Origin: Budorcas taxicolor
Taxonomy: Eukaryota > Chordata > Mammalia > Artiodactyla > Bovidae
Assembly: GCF_023091745.1 (NCBI RefSeq)
Contig: NC_068915.1
Coordinates: 48,480,001 to 48,544,000 of the forward strand
Direction: 5' to 3'
DNA: 64,000 bases
A program made the translations under genes and the position numbers. Below the pieces are notes generated by a model. It saw only the letters and a program-made list of their open reading frames with translations. It did not search any database and was not told the origin of the DNA. This document shows positions 10,906 to 22,785 of this stretch, piece by piece (position 1 is the first letter of the stretch; every line of letters begins with the position of its first letter).

Positions 10906-13437
10906 GTTTGTAAGGAGTGATTTTTTTCTTTGCATAAATGGATCCTGAATGATGAGCTCATCATATACATCTGATGCTAGCAAGGATTTTTAATCACATG
11001 TGTAAAATCAAATAACTTCTCACACTAATATGTAAAAAAGTATAGCTCATATTCTGCTCAGGGGGAGTTCATAAAACTGCCTTGATCATGATAGAGTTAT
11101 CTTTCCACATTCTATCATTCATATTTCAAAGGAAAAGAGACTATGAGGGGTAAATCCATCAGTATGAGTTTCACCAGACACCCTGCAGTGGCCACATTCT
11201 GCTGGAAGAGGCTGAGTGGGGAGTTCATCACTTGAGGCATCACAAATGTGGTATTGCACAAGGAGATTAAAGATTTTATATAAAATAATTCTTGAGCTTC
11301 AGTATGGTGAGCCTTAAATTGCAGATACCATATTAGCTTTTTCTATTTTTATAGTTTCCTAGGATTCATTTCTTTGGGACTGTGGAGGCTGAGGACAAGC
11401 GATAGTCCTCATGTGCAATGGATAATCCTTGCAGGGCTGGCTGCAGGCTGTACACTTTGGAGCTGACTAAGCAGGTATAAGTAAAAATTATCAAGTTACC
11501 TATGAAGAGGCTCTTAATCTTGAGCATTACATGTTCTAAGAAGCATGAACTATCTAATTATTGAAACCTTGTGAGTTTTCAAATGGTAAATTTGAAATTC
11601 ATGGGTAACTTGATAAATCCAATTAACTAATTTTTGCTAAGGTGTTAATGACATATTGGCATTGTGAAAAAGCTCATTGGTAACTGACTAATGAAGTCCT
11701 AGACATCATTTCTTATTCAAATTTTCTATCAGTAAGTGTGCCTGATGCAAAGCGGACTTCATGAACTGAGTATTTTATCTTACTAGGTTCTGATTTATAG
11801 GAATTATCGGTTTCAAATTGGTCTGTATATATAGCTGGTGTTCAAACGGTTAGTTTAGCTCTCAAATAAAGTAAAGAATAGTGAAAACTCACTTTCTACC
11901 TCTTGGGTTTACAATATTTATTTGGATACTTTCAAGTTCTACATTTACCTTAGAAAGAATTGAAGATACTACAGAGAGCCAAAACCCACAGTATAAATCA
12001 CCAAAATACTGAGGCATTCAATCTACAATTACAGATAAAAAGAAACAATTTAGATTTTTATCCATATCAGAATACAAAATGAAGTTGTAACAAGATGCTT
12101 TAGAGACAATTATCCAGCCCTTTCCATATATTATTGTAGAAATATAATTTTCCTTTATACAGTGTTTGAGATTATAAACTATGGATGTGTTTTGTGTCTG
12201 TGTATAGTAGATCCAAGCTAGGGGAAAGGGCATCTAAACTCAATCTCTAATGTACCTTTCTCCTGCAAAACAAAAGAAAAAATAAATGGGAGAATTACCA
12301 CACAAAAATCTTCAATTTATTCAGGGAACTTTATTCATTGATATGGAAATTTTGACTTTAGAATAATTTATGTATTTCATAAGAGAAAAAATAGAATACA
12401 AATGTGGTTGTTGGATAATACCTCTTTATTCTCTCTTTTCTTCTTCTGAGTAGTTCTCTAAAGACCATGGAGAGCCCTGCCACAAAGATAGCTGTAGAAG
12501 TGTGAAAATGATTTGAGATAGTAAATAAAATGAGAATCTATAATCTTTTCTATTAATTATATGGAAAAAGGAAGAGCACATGATGATTCTGACTGAATGA
12601 AAAAGAAAGCCTTATAATTCACATTTTTTTTTAAGGTCTGGCTCCAAAGATTTATATTTGCATATGAATTCCCATCAACTTACAAGATCTCAGTTTGCAA
12701 AGTAAACTAAGAATAGAAAGAAACAGTGAAAAACTTTGTTCCTCAAAGATTGTTCTCTTTTCATAAAATGATTTTTGTAATATCTTTATTTAAAGGAGTC
12801 TATTACCTTCTGAGCTATTGTTTGAAGAAGTCTACTGAAAATCTATTATTTAAAATTGAAGACTTTGGGACTCTATTATACTATCTGCTTCGTGGATAAT
12901 AAGACTTACTCCTTTATCAGATATTCCTTTCAGAGAGAGTTTACATTTATTCCATGTAAGTTTCAATTGCCATTCAGAAAATGTATTCTTTCAACAGCCC
13001 TTGTTTCTGAATAAAAACCCATTGAAAGTGTCTTCACTGGGCTGAATCTCTGTAGACTTCCTTTCCTTTCCCAAAATGAGCAATATATTTTATGAAAAAG
13101 ATATATTTTTGGCTCTTTGTTCATTTCATATTTTTCACTTGTGGATGTGAAAGGTGTACTCATCTTTTCCTGTTGATACAGAAAGAAAATAAAAGTTACA
13201 ATCATCCAATAAATGGCAAAAAGAATCTCATTTTCTATATACCAAGGAATTGACTTGAACATACCATTAAATAATTTTTTAAGAAAAGCAAATTTCACAA
13301 GCAACTGGCATACTGATTTTGAATAATCTTAATGAGAGGTTAGAAAAAAAGCATACAGCATATCTTTGTACCTTTATGTTTGCCTCCTATAATAAAACTT
13401 CATTTTTCAGGATTTTTAAAATATTCTTTTTAAAATT
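10906..13437. other. Single-copy AT-rich DNA
   Basis: No gene or confident repeat seen. A 113-codon minus-strand frame at 12963-13304 is rich in Phe, Ile and Lys and shows no motif; it is most likely chance. Confidence 0.55.
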
Positions 13438-13651
13438 TGCTGTTGCTGTCTAGTCGCTAAGTCATGTCTAACTCTTTGTCAATGCCTTGGTCTGTAGTCT
13501 GTCAGGCTCCTCTGTCCATGGGATTTCCTGGACAAAAATACTGGAATGAGTTGCCACTTCTTTCTCCAGGGGATCTTCTGGACCCAGGGATCAAAACTGC
13601 ATCTCCTTGTTTGCAGCTGAATTCTTAACTTCTGAGCCACCAGGGAAGTCC
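13438..13651 (-). mobile_element. Bov-tA SINE
   Basis: Reverse-complement Bov-tA, from TGCTGTCTAGTCGC to GAGCCACCAGGGAAGTCC. It is moderately diverged. Confidence 0.92.
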
Positions 13652-14097
13652 AATGGAATAGAGGTATTCAATAGTTAATCTTTAGCCCTCAAACTAAATT
13701 TAGGTCTACTATGGAGCACAGTTTGAGTCATTTTTAATATGGAAGAGCATAAAGATTGAAAATAATATAACATACATTCATGTAGACATTCTGTTAATTT
13801 ATGTATTTCTGGTCCAAACTGTTGTTATGTACAAAGTTTACTAAAAAACATATTTGAGTTTTTGGAAAAGTGACATCTGGTAAAAGGGCTTGGTTAACAG
13901 TAATGCTGATACAACCATGGTTTTGCTTCCAAATATATTTGATGAGATAAACGCAACAGCTTTGATGAAAATGAAAAAATATTGTATCATAGTGTAACAA
14001 GCATCAGCTTTTCAGATAGAACCATCTGTGTGTATGTTCCAGTTCTTTTTATGCAACGCTTTACAATCTTAGAAAAATTAAAATCTCTACACCTAAA
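13652..14097. other. Single-copy DNA
   Basis: No gene or repeat recognised. Confidence 0.5.
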
Positions 14098-16039
14098 ACT
14101 ATGGATGTAGGTTTGTGACACTGTACAGGAGTCAGGGATCAAGATCATAGCCAAGAAAAAGAAATGCAAAAAGACAAAATGGTTGTCTGAGGAGGCCTTA
14201 CAAATAGCTGAGAAAAGAAGAGACATGAAAGGCAAAGGAGAAAAGGAAAGATATACCCATTTGAATGCAGAGTTCCAAAGAATAGCAAGAAGAGATAAGA
14301 AAGCCTTCCTCGGTGATCAATGCAAAGAAATAGAGGAAAACAGTAGAATGGGAAAGATTAGAGATCTCTTCAAGAAAATTAGAGATACCAGGGGAAGATT
14401 TCATGCAAAGATGGGCACAATAAATTACAGAAATGTTATAGACCTAATAGAAGCAGAAGATATTAAGAAGAGGTGGCAAGAATACACAGAAGAACTGTAC
14501 AAAAAAGATCCTCACAACCCAGATGATGATGGTGGTGTGATCACTCACCTAAAGCTGGACATTCTAGAATGCAAAGTCAAGTGGGCCTTAGGAAGAATCA
14601 CTATGGATCAAGCTAGTGGAGGTGATGGAATTCCAGTTGAGCTATTTCAAATTCTAAAAGATGATGCTATACAAGTGCTGCACTCAATATGCCAGCAAAT
14701 TTGGAAAACTCAGCAGTGGCCACAGGACTGGAAAAGGTCAGTTTTCTTTCCAATCTCAAAGAAAGGCAATGCCAAAGAATGCTCAAACTACTACACAATT
14801 GCACTCATCTCACACAATAGTGAAGTAATGCTCAAAATTCTCCAAGCCAGGCTTTGACAGTACATGAACTGTGAACTTCCAGATGTTCAAGCTGGATTTA
14901 GAAAAGGCAGAGGAACCAGAGATCAAATCCCCAACATGCACTGGATCATTGAAAAAGCAAGAAAGTTCCAGAAAAACATTTACTTCTGCTTTATTGACTA
15001 TGCTATAGCCTTTGACTGTGTGGATCACAACAAACTGTGGAAAATTCTTCAAGAGATGGGAATACCAGACCAGCTGACCTGCCTCTTGAGAAATTTGTAT
15101 GCAGGTCAGGAAGCAACAGTTAGAAATGGACATGGGACAACAGACTGGTTCCAAATAGGAAAAGGAGTACCTCAAGGTTATATATTGTCACCCTGCTTAT
15201 TTAACTTCTATGCAGAGTACATCATGAGAAACACTGGGCTAGATGAAACACAAGCTGGACTCAAGATTACCATGAGAACACCAATAACCTCAGATATGCA
15301 GATGATACCACCCTTATGGCAAAAAGTGAAGAAGAAATAAAGAGCTTCTTGAGGAAAGTGAAAGAGGAGAGTGAAAAAGTTGGCCTAAAGCTCAACATTG
15401 AGAAAACTAAGATCATGGCATCTGATCCCATCACCTCATGGCAAATAGATGGGGAAACAGTGCCAGACTTTATTTTTTGGGGCTCCAAAATCACTGCAGA
15501 TGGTGACTGCATCCATGAAATTAAAGGATGCTTACTCCTTGGAAGGAAAGTTATAACCAACCTAGATAGCATATTGAAAAGTAGAGACATAACTTCGCCA
15601 ACAAAAGTCCATCTAGTCAAGGCTATGGTTTTTCAGTATACATGTATGATTGTGAGAGTTGGACTATAAAGAAAGCTGAGCGCTGGTGGTGTTGGAGAAG
15701 ACTCATGAGAGTCCCATGGACAGCAAGGGGATCCAACCAGTCCATCTTAAAGGAAATCAGTCCTGAGTATTCATTGGAAAGACTGATGCTGAAGCTGAAA
15801 CTCCAATGCTTTGGCCACCTGATGCAAAGAACTGGCTCATTTGAAAAGACCCCAATGCTGGGAAAGATGAAGGTGGGAGAAAGGGATGACTGAGGATGAG
15901 ATGGTTGGATGGCATTATCAACTCAATGGACATGAATCTGAGTATACTCCAGGAGTTGGTGATGGACAGAGAGGCTGGCATCCTGCAGTTCATGGGGCCT
16001 CAAAGTGTTGGATATGACTGAGCAACTGAACTGACTGTA
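14098..16039 (+). mobile_element. BovB LINE, 5'-truncated, 1.9 kb
   Basis: A BovB copy beginning between the endonuclease and RT and running to the 3' end (GACTGAGCAACTGAACTGACTG). It holds most of the RT in broken frames (next entry). A possible short target duplication, ACCTAAA, is found at 14091-14097 and 16040-16046; if real it fixes both ends. The endonuclease is absent through 5' truncation. An internal shortening is seen in the CESWTIKKAERWWCWRR region, where the usual RRIDAFEL stretch is missing. Confidence 0.95.
14183..15893 (+). pseudogene. BovB ORF2 reverse transcriptase, broken
   Basis: ORF2 of an RTE-clade non-LTR retrotransposon; the RT copies element RNA at a nicked target. 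Segments in order: linker (KWLSEEALQIAEKRR), RT N-part (KASGGDGIPVELFQ is here QASGGDG), an in-frame TGA at 14855-14857 where the family has Gln, then GFRKGRGTRDQ and motif A FIDYAIAFDCVDH (14990-15028), with Ile in place of the usual Lys after YA. The frame then shifts between about 15238 and 15283, so the YADD motif (15295-15306) is encoded in another frame, which stays open to about 15669. A further shift near 15635 moves the C-terminal part to the third frame. It cannot make a complete RT. Confidence 0.95.
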
Positions 16040-16899
16040 ACCTAAATTACATCATGCATAATGGCCAAAATAATGTCTACCTTTCATTGTTGTTGTGATG
16101 ACTTAATGAGTTAGATTATAGCTATAAACTGATTAGTACACTACTGGCTCCTAGAAGATATAAAAAAGGATGATTATTATTTGTCACAGAGATATGTTAA
16201 CCCTTTGTTAATTCATTTTCCTTCTTTTAGGCAAATAGATAGTGAGCATTTTCCAGTGTTGCTTGCATCATTGTGAGGTTGTGTCAGTGATGTCCAGCAA
16301 ACAGAAGTGACAGGCATCACTTCCAGACTTGGCCCATGAAAACTGCCCAAGTGGGATTTTCCCATACTCCCTATCATGTCATCAACTTATACAGACAAGC
16401 TCAGCATCTTTATTATGATGTGTTGTAGTTGGCAGAGATATAATGAAAGAATTTGGGAAAAACTCACTAATTCGGGTAGAACTATAGATCAAAAGTACCT
16501 GTTTTAGATTATACATGAGTTAAAAATAAAATACTATATATTGCCTATTTTTTGAGCTTTTGTTTTTGTTTGAGTGGCCAGTTTTCACTTTCACTAGTGT
16601 TATCTTAACTGACTATAGTGTCATTAGCAGACCTATTTATTGTATCCATTGTGTCAATAGAAAATAATAACAACCATTAATAGCACCAATAATATGCTGC
16701 TGTATGTCAGGTCCCAGATTCTTCATAGAGTATATTCCACATCATATGTTTATTGATGAGAATCAGTAATAAGCAAAATTAACTTTGATTTACTTATGTA
16801 GAAAGTAAACAATACATTGATTTTAAGTAATCCAAAGGGTCAGCAGAGAAAACTTAAAGAACAGGGTCAGAATATGGAAAGAAACCAAGTGAAATTGAT
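16040..16899. other. Single-copy DNA with weak ancient-repeat signals
   Basis: A stretch near 16280-16370 (GTGACAGGCATCACTTCCAG) feels repeat-derived, but I cannot name a family. A weak MIR-like patch lies near 16690-16760. No gene was seen. Confidence 0.4.
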
Positions 16900-18065
16900 C
16901 TCAGATGGCTTCTTCCCGCAACAGCTAGGAGTGGGGCTTGGGTTCCCAGACAGAGATTGGGGTCAGGTGGCCGTGGTGAAAACACCAGATCCTAGTTGCT
17001 CGATCAGTGGTCAGTGACCAGGGCCCAGGCCCTTCAGCTTTGCAGAAAAGAATTTCCACAAAGACAGAAAGCAGTAAAGCAAGTAAATAAAATGTGCTTT
17101 TTATTTTTTTTATCTTGTGTGCTTTTTTCTTTTTATTTATTAAAAGGAAAAAGAATATAGTACATGTGGATAAACACATGGGCAGACTCAGGGAGAGAGA
17201 GTTACAGAATTGCTTCCTCATTGCAGTTTGAATCTCTTTTACGGAGCATTTCTTCTGGGCTTCCTTTGGCTAATTTTGCCAAAGGCTAATTTTGCTCAGT
17301 TTGCCTGGTTCACAGTCCATATTTGATATATCCAGGATCCTCCCATGTGTGAGCTTGCTTCTCTTAACCAAGATGGATTTTACTGAAAAGGCATATGGGT
17401 AGGGAATATCCTTGATATAACTCCCCTTTGACTTCCAAGGAGCTTTTTTTCTGTGTATATTTGGTCAGGGAGGTCTCCTGACTTTGAGAAAAGAATTGTG
17501 TGGTCTGGGTAGGTCCCAACCTCCTCCCTTAATTGTCTTCTATTCGTGTCTTCCCTTGTGATTCCCTTGTGGCTTAGCTGGTAAAAAAATCCGCATGCAA
17601 TGTGTGAGACCTGGGTTGGATCCCTCGGTTGGGAAGATCCCCTGGAGAAGGGAAAGAATTCCATGGACTGTATAACTGTAAAGTTCATGGGATCGCAAAG
17701 AGTCAGACATGACTGAGCAACTTTTCACTTTCATTCATGTCTTGGAGCTTCAATCCACAGGGAATGAATCTCCGATCGCTTTGCCCTGGAGTAAGGGGCA
17801 TCTACCTCCTGCCTCCAAACCAGGCATCCAAAAATCTACCCATTTTATACAATAGAAACAGTCTAAAGAGAATTCTTTCATTGGGTGTACGCCATTAGGT
17901 GATTCATCATTCAGAGCACAGCGACACGCATGCTGGACATCATCTCCGTGAAATGTCACAAGACTTGTTGACAGCACTTTATCCAGACCAGTCGGGAACC
18001 TCTGCTTGCCTGAGACAATACCATAGTCCAATGCATCAACTCCCAGCAGCTGAAGAGAGTGAGTA
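16900..18065. mobile_element. LTR-type ruminant repeat, interrupted by a SINE
   Basis: This GC-richer block resembles a bovid LTR: AATAAA at 17086-17091 followed by T-rich sequence, an internal near-repeat of GGCTAATTTTGC at about 17266-17297, and the phrase GGAGTAAGGGGCATCTACCTCC. It is split at 17553 by a Bov-tA with a target duplication, and LTR-like sequence resumes after it. Family, strand and exact ends are uncertain. No gag, pol or env frames are visible. Confidence 0.45.
17553..17732 (+). mobile_element. Bov-tA SINE nested in LTR block
   Basis: It starts CCCTTGTGGCTTAGCTGG and ends in CTGAGCAACTTTTCACTTTC. Flanks carry an 11-bp target duplication, ATTCGTGTCTT (17542-17552) and ATTCATGTCTT (17733-17743), with one mismatch. 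The usual middle block (CCCACTCCAGTATTCTTGCC) is missing between GAGAAGGGAAA and GAATTCCATGG, so the copy is internally deleted by roughly 35 bp. Confidence 0.93.
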
Positions 18066-19442
18066 CTGGCTCCCTTAAGCTTTGAGAGTAAAAGGCATAG
18101 ACTTCTTTTTTACCAAATTCACATATTTGGAATTCTTAAAAGTAGAAAGGTAATTTAGTTTCTAGTTAAACAAAACTAAATAGAAGTTAATGCTGCACTT
18201 CACTATTTTAAACTCTAAATATTTATATACATCTTTCTTCCTCTTATATTCCCCAAAATATGCTCTGGCTTAACTAACTCTGGGGTAATGGGGCCTGGAC
18301 TTACCTTTTCCCTAGTGGGAGATACATAAGGTTTCCATCAATATCGACATCAATATGCAGGAACTCTTTATTTATTTTGGCAACATATTATCAAATATAT
18401 TAAAGGTGAATTCTACCAACAGTTTTTACACATGATATTGGGAAAGAAAGGAAAAAGGTGGAAATCAGTTGTAGACTACCTGCCTCATTCTACAACAAAT
18501 CAATCCACCGAAGTTTGCATTACAGCATCCCTCCTCTTTCACATCCCCCCTTTCACATTTTCTTTTCCTCCAGCCATCACTTTAGTTAGTTGAGAGATCT
18601 TTTAATACACCTTATAATAAAAATCTGTATTCCCAGTGTATATGTGGCTATTGAAGCTGTGCTTTGGTCATCTATTAGCATGTCAGGTAAAATGAACTTA
18701 AGTAGTTATTCCATCAGGAATAAATTACTACTCTTCTGTGTCTGAAGAGGTCTGATTATAATGCATATGAACTTCTAGGCATGATGAGCATAATAGGTAA
18801 TGCTTATCCCATGTGTCAGGCACTGATCTGATAGCCTATTTGGTGGGAATTGCTGTCATTTCCATTATACAGTTTTGGAATCATACTGGAGAGTGAAGTT
18901 GTTTGCTACTCAAGATAATTAGTATCAGTTTTATACTTCAGTAACAGGACAGTCAGTCTAGTCTTGCTAAAGAGAAAGCCATTATTGAAACTATTCAGAG
19001 CCTACCTCTCTTTCTCGCTGATCATAGTTCTTTTTGATATTAATTTCATTGGGAAAACACTGGATTTGCTGACTCCCATCCCCAAAGCAGTTGAAGCTGT
19101 TACACTTAGCAAGTTTCTACAGTGGTTAGAGTTATAATGCTGAGCATTTGCAAACCACATATTCTCACATTCTGAACCCACCCAGAAAAGACCCTCTAAT
19201 CCATCTTCCACCAAGTTTCTTACTATCAATAATTCATTCTTGTTCCTTCATAACTCTTGATTATTTTCATAAAATTTACCTCTTTCCATGAATTGCTATA
19301 GCTTCTAACATGTCAATTTTCTTCCTAGGAAAGTAAAATACAAGATGCACTTCTTGACATTTGGCTCATGAGAAGTTTTAACATTTCTATTTTCTGGGTA
19401 ACTGAGCACATTTTCTTTCTATGATACTTCTGGATGCTCTCA
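18066..19442. other. Single-copy DNA, one possible MIR
   Basis: About 18790-18930 has a reverse MIR-like phrase (CCATGTGTCAGGCACTGATCTG). Otherwise nothing recognised. Confidence 0.45.
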
Positions 19443-19657
19443 CATAACACTTGCTCAGTTGTGTCTGGCTCTTTGAGACCTCATGGACTGTAGCCCGCCA
19501 GGCTCCTCTATCCTTGGAATTTTCCAAGCAAGACTCCTGGAATGGGTTGGCATTTCCTACTCCAGGGGATCTTCCCAACACAGGAACTGAACTCACCTCT
19601 CTTGCATCTCCTGCACTGATGGGCAGATTCTTTACCACTGTGCTGCCAGAGAAGCCA
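19443..19657 (-). mobile_element. Bov-tA SINE
   Basis: Reverse-complement Bov-tA from CACTTGCTCAGTTGTGTC to CTGCCAGAGAAGCCA. It is somewhat diverged in the tRNA head. Confidence 0.92.
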
Positions 19658-20084
19658 GCTACATAATAGGCTACTGTTTGTGTTGCGTGTGTATTTATTA
19701 AGTATATTTGCATCACTTTTCTAATCTATATTCAAATTGTTAAACGGAGCTCTCCATGAGATTATGAAAGTGGATTGAAGGAAAATCAACACTATGGCAA
19801 GAGTAGGTCAGATGATAGGGTGAGCCCCATGGCTGTGAAATACGTGTGTGACTTTAGTACCTACTCAGGCTCATTCCTCACATACACTCTCACTTGAAGA
19901 TAGAATCTTGTTGCTTATAGGTAATTGATGGGTCCCAAAAAGAAATAACAACCAGTGATGGTTGCTTAGCATCCACAGTCCATTGTTTCCTTTCTATCAG
20001 GGTCTGCTAGTTAATCAGAAGCTATTATTTAAATTAGTTTTTAAGATTCAGATTTATAAATCCTTCCTATATTTTCATAATTGT
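19658..20084. other. Single-copy DNA
   Basis: No gene or repeat recognised. Confidence 0.5.
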
Positions 20085-20215
20085 TTTATTTTCTTTATTT
20101 ATCTTTTGGCTGCACTGCACAGCATGTGGGATCTTAGTTCCTGCACCAGGGATCGAATCTAAGTCCCCTGCATTGGTAGTACAGAGTCTTAATCACTGGA
20201 CCATCAAGGAAACAA
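20085..20215 (-). mobile_element. CHR-2-type SINE
   Basis: The plus strand reads TTTGGCTGCACTGCACAGCA, ATGTGGGATCTTAGTTCC, AGGGATCGAATC, then CTTAATCACTGGACCATCAAG. This is the reverse complement of the tRNA-Glu-derived CHR SINE of Cetartiodactyla, an older family than Bov-tA. Confidence 0.85.
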
Positions 20216-20884
20216 TAAAAGCTATTTTTTTAAAAGAATAATGCTATCTTCTGTGATTCTGAGTCTTGCTATAGGTTCTATATGATGTAACGAACAGCAG
20301 AAGATACTTTGAGCTTCATGGAAATTGATAACTTACAATGACTTAGTGAAAGAGTTAATGATTTTGGAAACTGGTCCAGCCCATAGATCTTCTCTTGCTG
20401 TGTGCTCCACTCAAGATTGAAAACTTTCAGGGTCAACATAAAAATGAGTATGAGCAGTGCACCCAAAAGTAACATAAATTGATTCCAAAACCGATAAGTA
20501 TTTAAAAATAATTATATAAAGAAGTAAGTTATTTGCAAAACATGCATGCGATTTCATGAAGAAAAAAAAATACAAGTTTAGGTCCATCAGGTAATGAATG
20601 TTTTCATTATTTTGCTCATTTAGCTCCTAAACCTGTTGTTTATTTATTGTGTATAGTTATCTTTTTATTTTTAGTTAGTTTTACTTCAAGGTGACTAAAC
20701 TACCATATAAAGCCAGATGCAGGCCTTCTGCCAAGTTGCTCCTAAAGTAAGGCAGGAGTTTTTTCAGTGTCATAGCTCTGGGCTCCAATGTTTATGCTGA
20801 TCTCATAATTCTATAAATTGTTTTCATTATAACTTCAAGGACTTAATCCTCACCCTCCATCTCCCTGTCAAACTATTCCAGTGT
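20216..20884. other. Single-copy DNA
   Basis: AT-rich; nothing recognised. Confidence 0.5.
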
Positions 20885-21222
20885 GCCATTGCTCTGGAGC
20901 CATATCTGTGTTGTTTTTCATATGTTGAAACCTTACACCCAAGGTGATGATACTAGGAGGTGAGGTCTTTGAGAAGTGATTAGTCCATGATGGTAAAGCC
21001 TCTGTAAATAGGATTAATGCCCTAACCAGAGAGACTGTGGAGCTCCCCCAGGCCCTCTACCATGTGAGAACACAGAAAGAAGGCACTGTTTGTCTCTCAC
21101 CAGATACAGGTCTGTCAGTGATCTTGAGTTTTTCAGGCTTCAAAGCTATGAGAAATAAGTATTTATAGTTTGTGAGCCACCCAGTTTATGATATTTTTAT
21201 ACCAAGCTGGATAGACTAGGTA
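20885..21222 (+). mobile_element. MaLR LTR (MST type), ancient
   Basis: The order matches the eutherian MST LTR: CATATGTTGAAACC, AAGGTGATGATACTAGGAGG, GGATTAATGCCCT, ACCATGTGAGAACACAG, TCACCAGATACAGG, ATGAGAAATAAGTATTTATAG, GTGAGCCACCCAG, ending near GGATAGACTAGG. The AATAA-type signal in GAGAAATAAG is the LTR poly(A) region. It is probably a solo LTR; it predates the ruminant repeats. Confidence 0.85.
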
Positions 21223-22062
21223 TCCATGGAATCTTGAAATGTAATCAGCACTCTCACTTTTATTTTTTATCATTACGTAGTATATACCTTTGCTGTGGCT
21301 CAGTGTGTTCCTCCTAAACTCCAGTGAAAACACATTGGTTCTGGTAAACACACAGCTCTCTCTGGAGCCAAAGCAAAATATGTTTATTTTTGCAAATTTC
21401 AGATACATTAGAATCAGGGGTTAGAGCTGACAAATACTTCATTGTTCCATCTAAATAACCCTCTGAATCTATAGTACTTGGTTTTGAATTTCAGCTTTAT
21501 GAAGAATAAACTCTGTGAATGGTGTTTGTTTTTATTCAAAGATGTTCTCAGTTGATATTAGGTGAAATCAGAAACTCTTCTGAAACAGACACCAAGAGTA
21601 TATTTTCCATTAAAAATTTAGAGAGTACACTGAAATTTAGGTCATGGTTATACAAATAACATACTGGGATTTTAATTAGAAATTTAATGTGGTTATCTGT
21701 GCTGTAAATTCTCAATTTAGAAATGAATTAAAATATTTTATAGAGAAGAGTCATAAAAAAATCAAAAGTATAATTTTGGCTTGATTAAAGGTAACTTCTT
21801 TTAAAAAATCCTGGATTGACCCATATGCTCATTTTGACTACTGCTGATTATCAAGATACTCTGCTTCTATTGATTTATCTGCCTTTTCACAGTTTCTGCT
21901 CATTTAAGAACTTTCTTCAGTAGGTGAGAGGAGAGAAATTAAAACTCTAGGCAACCTTGTTTATTACTTACAGATTTATAATAAAATCAAACCCCCGAAT
22001 GAGTTCTTACTACTTGCAGGTTTCATTAATTAAAGAGTCATATACTTTCTTTAATACATAAT
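21223..22062. other. Single-copy AT-rich DNA
   Basis: No gene or repeat recognised. Confidence 0.5.
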
Positions 22063-22076
22063 AATAATGTGATAAT

Positions 22077-22771
22077 TGAAATATCAATAACCTCAGATAT
22101 GCAGATAACACCACCCTTATGGCAGAAAGTGAAGAAGAAATAAAGAGCCTCTTGATGAAAGTGAAAGAGGAGAGTGAAAAAGTTGGCTTCAAGCTCAACA
22201 TTCAGAAAACTAAGATCATGGCATCTGGCCCCATCACTTCATGGCAAATAGATGGGGAAACAGTGGTAGACTTTATTTTGGGGGGCTCCAGAATCACAGC
22301 AGATGTGATTGCAGCCATGAAATTAAAAGATACTTGGTCCTTGGAAGGAAAGTTATGACCAACCTAGACAGCACATTAAAAAGCAGAGACATTACTTTGC
22401 CAACAAAGGTCCATCTAGACAAAGTTAGGTTTTCCCAGTAGTCATGTATGGATGTGACAGTTGGACTATGAAGAAAGCTGAGCGCCAAACTGGTGTTGGA
22501 GAAGACTCTTGAGAGTCCCTTGGACTGCAGGGAGATCCAACCAGTCCATTCTAAAGGAAATCAGTCCTAAATATTCATTGGAAGGACAGATGCTGAGAAA
22601 GATTGAAGGTGGGAGAAGGGGACAACAGAGGATGAGATGGTTGGATGGCATCACTGACTCAATGGACATGAGTTTTGAGTAAACTCTGGGAGTTAGTGAT
22701 GGATAAGGAGGCCTGGCGTGTTGCAGTCCATGGGGTCGCAAAGAGTCGAAAATGACTGAGTGACTTAAGTG
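22077..22771 (+). mobile_element. BovB LINE, 5'-truncated, with target duplication
   Basis: It starts just upstream of the RT catalytic box and runs to the 3' end. Flanks show a 14-bp target duplication, AATAATGTGATAAT (22063-22076) and AATAATGTAATAAT (22772-22785), one mismatch. The box reads YADN (22098-22109), the second catalytic Asp being changed to Asn. At 22589-22595 the element jumps from one GATGCTG to a later GATGCTG of the family sequence, losing about 75 bp that encode the KLQYFGHLMRR region. ORF2 is also frameshifted downstream. Confidence 0.95.
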
Positions 22772-22785
22772 AATAATGTAATAAT

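Noticed and set aside
12963..13304. 113-codon minus-strand open frame
   Set aside because: Low-complexity Phe/Ile/Lys composition, AT-rich DNA, no recognisable domain, no neighbouring gene structure; expected by chance in 64 kb.
20085..20215. tRNA gene
   Set aside because: The tRNA-like part belongs to a CHR SINE; the Bov-tA heads were rejected as tRNA genes for the same reason. No intact cloverleaf with standard arms was seen.
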